From positions 6,698,001 to 6,762,000 of the forward strand of contig NC_079876.1 of the NCBI RefSeq assembly GCF_029227915.1: a stretch of 64,000 nt of DNA, in the 5' to 3' direction. Positions 34,001 through 46,000 of this stretch are shown here, one piece after another. Numbering within the stretch: the stretch's first letter is position 1; each line of letters starts with the position of its first letter. This DNA comes from Hydractinia symbiolongicarpus (lineage: Eukaryota; Cnidaria; Hydrozoa; Anthoathecata; Hydractiniidae). The translations under genes were made by a program, and so were the position numbers. Below the pieces are notes generated by a model, which was given only the letters and a program-made list of their open reading frames with translations, was not told the DNA's origin and ran no database searches.

Positions 34001-37000
34001 CAAATTAATCAGCCACAAACATATTAAAGAAACTGAAAAGTGTGAGTTTGCATTCATTATGGCACAGCGTGAATTTTTAGAGGAAGTATGAATTCATTCA
34101 AAACGTGCTGCAGTGTGTGGTGTGAAACAACCAAAAGTGTACAAAAACAAACAAAAAAGATCAAACCACTGGAAGTTAAAAAACTGTAATTTCAAGCACG
34201 GAAGATTTAAAAGAACGTAAATACCTTGAGCGAGATCTACTTCGACTTCGTCTACTGCTTCGTCTGGGAGATCTATAAAGAAGGGATATCATGAATCTGA
34301 TGCTAAGATATTTCTTTACTAGCAATTTTAGATTTGCAAATACCTGGTAACTATGTTAAATTTAATATAGTTAGTGCCATATTAATTCAATGCTAGAACC
34401 AATATTTTTAAATCAGATGAACTGATGTAATTTAAGTTTTGATAAATGACTTTAAAGTTGATTAATGTTTTGTGTCACTCAATCGCCACACTCTGAGCAA
34501 TAAATATCATTCATAAAAACACCCTTTGCTAAGTCAGGATAAAGAAAATTAAACCAAAAATATAACACCAAGCATTATTATGTGAATAATTACAAAAATT
34601 TCTGGAAATATTATTAATGACCATGATCAGATTTGAATAATAGGAAAATTTTTGAATATATGACATTTTCCTTTTTATTGTAAGCATTGGCCCTATTGTG
34701 CTTGCAGGCTAACACTCCCCCAAACTCCTTTAAGTTAGGTTAATTAGACAGAGAATGGTATACAACCAGAGGAAAACATAATAGATGAATTATCATAATA
34801 CCCAGCCTTTGTTTTGTCCAAAGCCGCACTAAATGATAAAAACACAATGCAACAATTCACCAATGGTTGTAATTACGTCCATTCAAAAAAGTAAAATAAC
34901 ATTAAGTTGGTTTAAAAATACAGAAACTTACATCGAAATTAAATTTCCACAATGGAAAACAACATTTGGTTGGGAAACTATATGGATATGCATTTTTATT
35001 TCATTTTTTACTTAAATCTTTTATCATATCTTTTATAAGAAGTCTAGAAGTCAGTTGAACAATTCAGATATTTAAGTGACAGGAAAAACAACTACAACAA
35101 AATTTAAATACCTTGAACGAGATGGACTGCGACTTCGTCTACTTCTGCGTCTTGGTGATCTGTGAAATAATAAACAATATCCAAAATTAGATGCTTACAC
35201 AACAAATGTAAAATTACATTTACCGATGTGTTGATTTTAACATTTTAGACATAAAATAAAAGTCCTTGTTCAATCAATCTGGCTTTTGGTACCTTCAATC
35301 ATAAATAACAGCTAATATAAGCTGGTTTGTTGCACATGATACAAGAATAAATAAGTTCTTAACAGTTACTGTCGCAGTTTCTATTAAGAGAACTATTTGG
35401 TCTAATGATTCTAATTACCACCCAAGTTTTTTATCCACAAAGGTAAATAAAAACTCATTTTCTATTAAGATTTTCACAAAAAACAATAGATTTAAAAGGT
35501 ACTCGTACAACACAGGGACACGTAATAGAGGAATTATTATAATACCCTGTTTTTGTTTTGTCCAAAGCTGCACTAAATGATAAGAAGAACAAGATACAAA
35601 AACTCACCTAATAAAATGTGGTTGTGTGAAGTGTTTTAAAAAAATATAATTATTAAGTATTATTAAATTTTGTTCATTGACAACACAGAAAGTTGCATTA
35701 TCTTGGCAAAAAGTTAGGGTTAAAAAAAAATCTCCCTTTCTTTAGATTTTAGTTTGTTAATATATAAACAATAGTATATACTACACCTTGAATAGCTTCT
35801 TCTTCGCCGCACTGGAGATCTAAAAATTAATAAAAAACAAATTTTGAATTGTTCAAACAACAGCAGGAGCACAAAAACTGAATAACAACTTGAAAACTGC
35901 ATTAATAGGGATTTAGAACTTTTACACTGTATAACGTGCTTTTCTATTCAAAGTCATGTATTATATTATTTTTCATTCAGGTGATCATGTCTAGAAACAT
36001 GAAAATGGTCACGTTTGTTTTAATTAAAGATCAAAAATAAAATATTAGCTTGGAGTATGTAAGTAAAGGTAAGTAAAAAATAACTTAAAGGCACAACAGA
36101 TCGGGACTAATTGAAAACATATATTTAAATATATATATAAACAAATAAAAAACATAGTGCCCAAGCTTCGTTAATACACAGGGACTTAGGGCAACTTATT
36201 TTTAGCCAATTACATTCTACATTTCTGCAATCATACCATTTTATAGCTTCAAAAATTATTCGTGCCACAGGTAAAGATCTGTCACAAGAGGCAGAACATA
36301 CGGCAATAAGACTGCATGGTCATATAGTCCATTTAATAAAGATCATAAAATTGTTGAAGTGGGGACTAATTTATGCAGAAATGAATCATGGCCTAAAAAT
36401 GTATCTCAATTTACTAAACTAATATACATCAATAGAAAAATGATAGACTTAATACCTAGTACGGGACCTTCTACGCTTTGGAGATCTAGACCTAAAAAAT
36501 ATCAAAACATTGGACACCATAAATTCTTAACAACTACAAGCGCTTAAAATAACGGACTGTCAACGGTCAATGACTGCCAAAATTTAGCATTTGACTATCA
36601 AGATACAAAAAAGGAACGGTAAAATTCACTGGCAGCTTATTGTGCCTTCCACGAATAAAAATAAAGACGCTCCTAAAATTCACGCAACGAAAATAACACA
36701 TAGTTCAACAAGAGTGTAGCTATATGGCAAAGCGTAAAGTGTATAACCGCTAAAACTCAAAGCGAATAAACAATTAACATTTACAACAAGCTTCAAAAAA
36801 AAGTTTCATATATCACTTGTGGGCAAATTAAATTGTGAAAAACACGTCAATTTTTTCTTAATTATTATGCTGTTTTCCTTGCCAATGGTTAAATTTCATA
36901 TGTTTAAGTAGTTTCAAAATTTAATTAAAGATTTCCACATTGCTTCTCAAACTTTTTTTTGATTCCCCAAAAATTGACTTGACCTGTCATTTTAAATTCT

Positions 37001-40000
37001 CAGCAGTCACGGTATTTTAAGCAATGAACTACATCATACAGTTAATTCAAAAAGTAGAGTGGAAAATAGAAAAAACTGTCATTACATTTATCCTAAAGCA
37101 ATGGTATAAGAAAGAAAAGAAATTTACACAATTCCTGTTTTCACGGGGATATTTATTCACATTTTGCAAATCTATTAAAAATTGTAGTTAAAACTGCTTG
37201 TTGATCTAATTTGTTCTATATATCTTCAAAATAAATAAATATAATCAAACAATATGAATAATGCAATGTGTAGAAACATTTTGAAACTGATCCTAAATAC
37301 ATCTGATCCAGACAGGTCAAGTACCTTGACTTGCGACGTCTAGAACGGGACCGAGATCTGGATCGTCGGGTTCGGGATCGACTGCGTCTTCTTGTAGGCG
37401 ATCTATAATTACCAGTGGAGTCGTTTGGAATCGACTTAACATCAAATAAACTAAAATTATGAAAAAACTGTCCCCAAAAATCTTATTAAAAAAGAAAGAA
37501 AAAGTTGAGGAAGTGAGGTTGAGATGACAAAGTTTTTGTATCTTAAACAATATGGCAAAAATAATGAACTACAGAAATCACATTTATAGGCAAAAATGTT
37601 TTTACTTATCTTATTTTACAACAAGATTCATATACAATCAATTCTATTTTTACAGTCTCTTTTAGAATGATAGTAATAGCAATCGATTATAAATTAATAT
37701 AACACGTTACAACTTGTCTTATTCCAAGTACTCATGTCAAATCTTTAGGATCGAATCTTCGTCCTCAGTTCCCCAATTTAAATTAACACAAATAAGAAAA
37801 AATGCATTTGGGAAAAAGTGATAGGAAAAGATTGAAAAATAACTTTAAAATATCATACCTTGATCTTGTTTCACCTAAAAAAAGTAGTAAATATTTCTCA
37901 GTGAAAACTTTCATTTCATCATTTATTTCGGTTTTGTAAATAATAGTACGCACAATTGTTTAGGATTATAGCTGGCTAATTTTCATCATACCTAATTGGT
38001 ACTGCAACAAAATGTAAACATGAAAATTCCTGTTTTAGTATTTTTGTGATATGTTAGAAATAAAATAAAATATGTATGTTATATATTTCCAACAAAATTA
38101 CATCATCGATGGAGTGCTGTACTATTCAATGCCTGAGATATCTTAACCTACATCTCAGTAATGGTCGATCTAACAGCAAATAATACATATTGTTGTACTC
38201 GAGTTGAGTAATTCAAAAAAATGTTTTTACGGTACATATAATTAGAAAATACAAGGATTACAGATTATTTATAGCACAACTTGAGCCTTGCATTCCTCAT
38301 TAGGAACTAAAGTTCTTCTAAAGAAAACAAATTATTGTTAATAAGAAATAAACTACAAAAAACAACTTACGGTCGAAAGTGGGGCGTTTTACAACATCAC
38401 GCATAGTTCTTATTGTAGATCTACCTGTTGCAATCCGTTCACTCTCGGGCTTCACAACGGGGCTCTTCGCATGAGTTACTCTAAAAATAAACCATTGCAT
38501 GAATTTTTATTGCAAGAGGTTAAATTTTAGACTAGATAGATTAAGGTATAAAAACAATAATAATTATTATACTTAAGAGAACGATTTCCAAATAAAACTC
38601 CATTATACTGCAGAGCAGTAGGTACAGATTCAACCATGGAAAATTCAATGAAGGCATATCTAAGAAGAATTAATAACAATTTTTTACACAACTGTTACAG
38701 ACTTCAAACAATACTTAAAAGCAGTTTTCTTTTCAGTCAGCCACTCAGTATAAAAGATGGGTTTTGTACCTTGAATTTTGCATAAGTTGAAGAAAAACTG
38801 GTACACAATTGGACTTAACAGAGTTCAGAATCCATATGAAATTAAAGTAGATGTAACACTAATTTCATGAGGTATATAATTTCAAACATAAGACTCAGAA
38901 ATTTGTTAAAACAGGCCCCAAAATAGGGCCATAAAATCTTAAACACTAATCAAAATCGAACAAAATTTTCTGAAAATTCTTAAAACCATAATGTCTTTAA
39001 CATAAGTAAAATTTTGGGAAAACTTGTTTATCTCACTTATTTAAGTATTCCTGATTTCTACAGAAAATGACTTCCTAAACAATTTGTTTGTCAGAAAATT
39101 AATATGCATTAAACAAATTTTTGGTTGACAGAAAGGCAAAATCAACATACAGTATTGTCATAAGGTTTGTTAACATTGTGTTCGTGTAACGATTGTGGTG
39201 CATGCGAACCACAATGCCATTGTGGTCTCCACGATTACCAAAAATTCCAACATTGCATCGTGGCCTCCATGCTAATATCATTATCTTCACAAAGGATCGT
39301 GTGTCCCACTATCATTTCCGCGAGATCCATGATTTCTTGTTATTGTATAGCAATTATAATTTAATTGTTTCTTTCAAAAAAATATGTTATGAAAGTTAAT
39401 TTGTTTATTTCAGCTTTTATCCCTTGAAGGGTCTCCTTAAAGAGACAAGAGAGGAGTTGAACGTTCTCCACCATACCTTAGTTTAAAGGGGCGATTGTGG
39501 AAGTCCCATGAAATGCCACGTAGTGATGGTGTCACTTTAAAAAACACCCAGTCCGGTCTGTGAACGGTTGGCGCTAGGAAGGGCATCCAGCTGTAAAACA
39601 ATGCCAAAACTCTTTATTAATGGCCGTAAGAATAGTTAATCAGACAAACTGCGTAAACGGGGCTGGAACTCTAAGGAGTGAAGGTGTCGCGCACGGTAGG
39701 ACAGATGTCAGATGTGAGCATTGTCAGACCGTTACCCAGCTATCACATCACAAGGTAGATAACACTAGGTTGAGGATGGCTAGTGTAAATGTTGGTACTC
39801 TGAGAGGTAGAGCAGGTGAAGTAGTTGAAATGTTAGAACGTAAATCTGTTGATATGTGTTGTGTTCAGGAAGTTAGGTGGAGAGGAGCTTCAGTGAGATT
39901 TGTGGAAGGTAGGAGGGCAAGGTATAAGCTTTTTTGGATTGGTAATAGTGATGGATATGGAGGAGTTGGCATATTCGTTGCAGAGAAGTGGGTAGAAAAA

Positions 40001-43000
40001 GTAATAGATGTTATGCGTGTTAATAGTCGTATTATAGTGATAAAGTTTTTGATAGGTAATAGGATTGTCACTTTTCTGTCAGTTTATGCTCCACAGTGTG
40101 GACTCAGTGAGGAAGATAAAGATAAGTTTTATGATGAGTTAATAGCAGTCACATCAAAGTTTGGAGACACTGAACTTGTCATGTTGGGCGGCGACTTTAA
40201 TGGTCATGTTGGGAAGTCATCTGAAGGTTATAGAGGTGTGCATGGAGGCTATGGATTTGGGAGCAGAAATAAGGAAGGGGAGAGATTGCTTGAGTTTGGA
40301 ATGGCAACGGACATGGTGCTTTGCAACACATCATTCAGTAAGAGACAGAGTAGGCTGATAACATATGAGTCAGGTGGTTGTAAGACACAGATAGATTACT
40401 TTTTGGTTAGAAAGTCAGACAAGAAAGTGCTGAAGGACGTGAAAGTTATATCGGGGGAAGAGTGTGTTTCCCAGCATAGGTTGCTGGTTTGTGATATTAT
40501 CTTGAAGAATGTCTAAGAAGCCAAGGGAAAGTACAGGCCCCGTCGAAAAGTCTGGAAGCTGAAGGAAGAGATTGTAGCAAGACAATTTAGTGCAAAAGTT
40601 CAGCAGTTAGCCTACAATAGTCAATGTGATAGTGACAATGTTGAAAGTACTTGGACTACTTTGAAGAATTGTCTTCTAGAAGCTTCTGATGATACCTGTG
40701 GGTGGACGAAAGGACCAGCTAGACATAGACAGACCTGGTGGTGGAATAATGAGGTTGACCAGTGTATAAAGGAAAAGAGGAAACTTTGGAAAGAGTGGAA
40801 GTCAGGTGGTAGTAAAAATATTTACTTAGAAGCTAAGCGTCGCGTTCGTACAGCAGTGTATAAGGCAAAATCAGAAGCAGAGAGAAACAGATTTGCAGAT
40901 GTGTTAAGAAGGGAAGACCAGCGCAATGAGGTATTCAAGATAGCAAAGCAAATGAAGAAGACTAATCAAGATATTGTAGGTGAGAAGTGTATACGTAATG
41001 ATGAAGGTGTTTTGGCTATCACAGAGGAGGAGAAAAGGGTAGCTTGGAAGAATCATTATCAGAGGTTGCTTAACACTGAGTTTGATTGGGACGAGGATTA
41101 TTTGTCTGATGATGATGTCGTAGAAGGGCCAGCTATGCAGATCAAGACAGAATGGGTAGTGGAGGCTATTAGGAAATTGAAGATTGGCAAGGCTGCAGGA
41201 GTATCAGGTATTGTTGCAGAGATGGTAAAAGCATCTGGATATATTGGAGTTGAGCTTATTACAAGTCTTGCTAACCAGATTATAAAGGATGGTGCTATTC
41301 CGAGTGAGTGGCAGTCGAGTGTAATAGTGAATTGTTTCAAGGGCAAGGGTGATGCATTAGAAAGGGGTAACTATAGAGGTTTGAAGTTGGTTGATCAAGT
41401 AATGAAAGTTATTGAAAGAGTGATTGATAAGTTACTTAGAGAAAGAATTGATATAGATAAGATGCAATTTGGTTTTGTTCCAGGGCGTGGCACTACAGAT
41501 GCAATATTTTTACTCAGACAGCTTCAGGAAAAGTATTTAGGAAAGAGAAAGAATCTCTATTTTGCCTTTGTAGATTTAGAGAAAGCTTTTGATAGAGTGC
41601 CACGTAAAGTTATTTGGTGGGCTATAAGAAAATTAGGTGTGGATGAGTGGCTAGTTATGATGGTAGAGTCTATGTACAGCAATGCTAGAAGTCGTGTCAG
41701 GATTAACGATTCACTTAGTGATGAATTTAGTGTAAATGTTGGTGTACATCAGGGTTCTGTACTTAGTCCTTTGTTGTTTATTCTAGTCTTAGAAGCGCTG
41801 TCCATGGAGTTCAGAACAGGTTGTCCATGGGAGTTATTGTATGCAGATGATTTGGTTCTCATAGCAGAGTCGATGGAAGAATTAGTTGAAAGTTTGAGAA
41901 GTGGAAGAAAGGACTAGAAGAGAAAGGGCTGAAGGTAAACACAGCAAAGTCTAAAGTCATGATAAGTAGCATTGCAGCCAAGTGTGACCTTGTAGTTGGA
42001 AAGTGGCCTTGTGGAGTTTGCAGGAAAGGGGTTGGTAGTAACTCAATTTTTTGTCAGACTTGCAAGCATTGGGTACATAAGAAGTGCAGTAGTATTAGTG
42101 GAAGGTTAAGAGCTGGCATACAGTTTGTATGCAAGCGTTGCAAAGGTGAGATTATAGAGAATGAAGTATTTCCAGCTTTAATGATGTACAACAGTGGCTC
42201 GTTAGAGATAGTTAAGAACTTCTGTTACTTAGCTGATATGTTGGGCAGTGAAGGGGGTGTTAAAAGAAGTGTTACTTGCAGGATAAGTTCTGCTTGGAAA
42301 AAGTTTAGAGAGTTACTTCCTTTATTGACTAGCAGAGTCCTGTCAATTGAGGTAAAAGGTAGGTTGTATGAGGCCTGTGTAAGAAGTGTTATGTTGTACG
42401 GTAGTGAGACATGGGCAGTGAAGCAGGAAGATCTTGACCGTTTAGAAAGGAATGATATGAGAATGGTTAGGTGGATGTGTAATGCCAGTCTGAGAGACAG
42501 AAAGAGTTCAGATGAGCTAAGAAGCAGGCTAAGTCTCCGTAGAAATAAAGATGTTATCCAGATAAGAAGATTGAATTGGCTGGGGCACTTGGAAAGAATG
42601 GAGGAGGATAATTGGGTAAGAAAGTGTAGAGACTTGATAGTTCCTGGGGCAAAGCCCAGAGGCAGACCGAGAAAGACTTGGCAAGAGGTTATAAGGACAG
42701 ACTTGATAGAAAGGAAGTTGAGTTTAGATCTAACACAGTCTAGATCAGATTGGAAGAGGGTCATTAATATACCCCGTCCAACCCATGCTAGCATGGCAAA
42801 CGGACGTTAAGCCGAGAATGATGATGATGATGAAGCATGTTTTTTGCTCTTGCTTGATATATTTCTACTATCCCGTTTTTATGATTGTTACACAATCTAT
42901 GGCGATCTTTTCTCTTTCTGCGATCCCGTTTTTACTGTTTCTAAACGATGTGCAACGATCTTTTCGCTTTCTACAATGCTGTTTCCATGATATTTAAACG

Positions 43001-46000
43001 TTCTACAGTGACCTTTTTGCTTTGTGCTTTTTCATGAATTTTAAACAATCTACAGCAATATTTTTGCTTTCTACAATGCTGTTTTCCTGAAATTTAAATG
43101 ATCTATAGCGATCTTTTAGTGTTTTACCATCCTGTTTTTAAAGATTTTTAAATGACCTGAGGCGATAGTCTGGCTTTCTACGATCTAAACGATCTACAAC
43201 GATCTTTTCGCTTTCTACAATCCCGTTTTCATGATTTTTAAACAACTTTTTGTCGTCGCTCAATTGACGAAGGATCAAAATCTAATATAACTACATCTAC
43301 CAACAAATAAAAAAAATGTTAAACATTTTTATCGCTGCTGGTTTTAAATTTATTTAATTGTTAAGTAATTTATTCTTTGTTGTTGTAACAATACAATAAA
43401 TCTATTGTGGACGCCACAATAAGTTTAATCTTTAATCGTGTAAGCCACGATGTAACGTTCGTGGAGTCCATGATTAGTAAAAAAATATGCACCGTGGACT
43501 TTCGTGGTTCGTGTGCAGCGCGGTAAAAATACGAACCATGATGTTAACAAACTTTTTTACAGTACTGTAAGTTTTATGAAAACTTTAACTTCGAATCAAC
43601 TTACTTTTGTTCTTCAGATTTACAAAGTCGCATATATTTAACTTCACCAACTCCAGAAAAGAATGCCATTAACTGTTCAGAGGTAATCTAGAAAAAGAGA
43701 TCAACAAGTGAACAAAAATAACATTTGCTTTATACCACAAATAAGGAATTTCCAGCAAGAACCAAATAGTTGATAATGAATCAAACTTAGGAAAAGTGCT
43801 AAAAATCTTTCTTTAAAAAGCCAATCAAAAGTGCTGCATGTATCAGCAAACATATATGAAATTAAAGCAACATTGCAGACATACCGAGTCGTGAATGTTT
43901 TCTACAAATATTGTCCTTTTAATTTCTTCCAACTCCATCGGATCTGTGGTGCATGTTATCACCGGTGGTGGAGGCAAACCTGGTATATTTGTGGGTACCT
44001 AAATTATCCCAAAAAAAAACATTTGGGTTAACAAAACTGCAATATTAAGAATCAATACAAAATTTGTAAAAATCGAAGCATCTACAGCAGGCTTTTTAAA
44101 GACAAGTATACAATAGCATGCCCACACACCTACCCACAGACATATAAGTCAAGTAAGATGTGCTATCAATACCACATGTGCCAATTTAGTACCTAACCTA
44201 TTTGATGCACATATGCCAAAATCTTCAAGAAGTCTGCCATTGTCTGTTTTGTTAAAGTTGTAAATAAATACCCTGTTTTTATCATAAAAAAAACATAAAA
44301 ATGGTATTACATCTTCAACAGGGAAGGCTTGTGATAAGTACCCATTTGCTGTCATTTGGGCATATGCGTTTGTTGTGTTGAGTAAATGCTGACATTCTAC
44401 CTCCTCTGGAATTTCCTCTAAAAAAACAAAAATTATTCATAAAACTAGCAGTGGTTAAATATAAAGCAGGGGGGGGGGGGGGTTATGGTGGGGAAGGTGG
44501 GATATCAATAAATTTAAATATTTTTTCAATACAACGTTTGATTTTAAACAAGTTAGACGTATTGATAGTTTTGAAACCAATTGTTTGTTTGACTTAGACT
44601 TTGTATGATTCCCTCTGTTTTTGCTTTGTACAATTATATTTTGATGGTGTTAAAATGAGCTACGTTGATGATTTAACTTCCCAGGATCCTGTTTTGATAT
44701 TTTTTTTAAACAAAGTTACTGTGATGTTTTTGCTTCCTATATGATGTGGTTTTGTTAGCTTTGTGATAAAGAATAAAGATATTGAATATATCAATTATCA
44801 AATAATAATTAATTTCTTCAAAAATTGTGTAATATACATGTGTTGCACTAAAAGCGATTTGGAAACGATTACGAAATGATTTTTAATTCAACGAAGCGAT
44901 TTAAAACTTTTTGAAACTAATTGGAACAAATTTGAAACATTTTTTTTTTGTAAAAATTATTTTATAATTTAATTTTAAAATCGTATAGAGATCATTTCAA
45001 ATTAAATATTATACATATTGAAATGATCAGTTTAAAAATGATAGGGCGGAAGATCCCTAACAATCTGAATATTATGTATAAAATATCTTTACCTTGATTT
45101 AAAGGCACGACAATAAGTGCCTTGTCAATGAAAACTGTGTTTGTCAAATGTTGAGCCACGCCACACTGTTCAGAGTTTTCATACTTAATATAACATAATT
45201 TAACGGCTACCGGTAGAGTGTCACTAAAATTCACAAAATGATTTGTGTAAAGTAAAATAAACCAGGCAATACAATTCCATATTTATAATTCATTAGTTGC
45301 ATCTACGCCATTTCTTCTTAGGAAGTAACCTATAGCAAATATATACTGCAGGATTACATTGAAAGACTAAACGAAGAGAAAGGCTGCGTCAGATCATTTA
45401 TTTCCTTTGATTTAACAAATAAAGTTTTAAAAGGTTTTTGCACTGAAAGACTTATACTGAAAGACTATCCTTTTTTTAAAAAAAAAAATGAGAATGAGTT
45501 TAAGATTTATTTTAGCAGCATGTGTTTACATTGTATGTATTAAAAATAAAACAGGTCCCTCAAGAGCTTGTGGCAAAAATTAAATCGCAAATGAGCCATG
45601 CCAAAACATTCTTTACATACAATTATTGTGTAACACTTCTCTTTCAAGAAAGAAAAAAAAAATTAAAAATTTTAACAAACATTTTTTATACATTTAAGAA
45701 TATGAAAATAATATAAAAACTAAATTAATACATGAAAACAAAAATAATATTAAAATTTTACTCAAGAATAATATTGGAAAACACAAACCAAGCTTTAATG
45801 AATAATGCTCAATGTTTTAATCCTTCATTAAGAAGAAAATATAAACATAAATGTTCTAAAATATAGCTTTGCAGGTAAATTGTGCAATTTTTCAAGAGCA
45901 ATTGGTAATTTTTACATATGCGATAGTCAAAACACCCAAATAACATTTTAGAATGTGTGAGCATAAGTGCGTGCAATCATACACGTCTTATGAAAATCTC

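Larger units (their letters stand above)
39412..42832 (+). mobile_element. nearly full-length RTE/BovB-like non-LTR retrotransposon
   Basis: A 5' leader (including TTGGCGCTAGGAAGGGCATC, a motif common to RTE-like elements) is followed by an endonuclease, reverse transcriptase and C-terminal finger in one frame, then the end RPTHASM and a (GAT)n tail. Only one in-frame stop (40514-40516) and one single-base frameshift (near 41895) interrupt the coding region, so insertion was recent. Three other 3' fragments (10699, 48459, 63609) belong to the same family. It is in reverse orientation to the host gene. Confidence 0.9.
39149..43568. mobile_element. TIR DNA transposon interrupted by an RTE retrotransposon
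   Basis: Left end ACAGTATTGTCATAAGG then TTTGTTAACAT and TTCGTG. The right end, reverse-complemented, reads ACAGTACTGT then TTTGTTAACAT and GGTTCGT. Similarity continues for about 80 bp with repeated CGAACCAC and GTGGTCTCCACG-type motifs. A second copy with the same ends is at 60959-63005. The RTE retrotransposon (39412-42832) occupies most of the interior, leaving about 1 kb of original element, so it is non-autonomous. It sits in the intron between RRM2 exons 6 and 5. Superfamily unassigned. Confidence 0.65.

Noticed and set aside
42225-42794. 189-codon open frame on the minus strand
   Set aside because: Antisense shadow of the RTE C-terminal coding region; the sense frame has recognisable protein motifs.
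44340-44417. Shorter SREK1-like exon 3 using the GTACTT donor
   Set aside because: It would enter exon 4 out of phase and reach a stop; the GAT/GTAATA donor restores the RRM2 frame.
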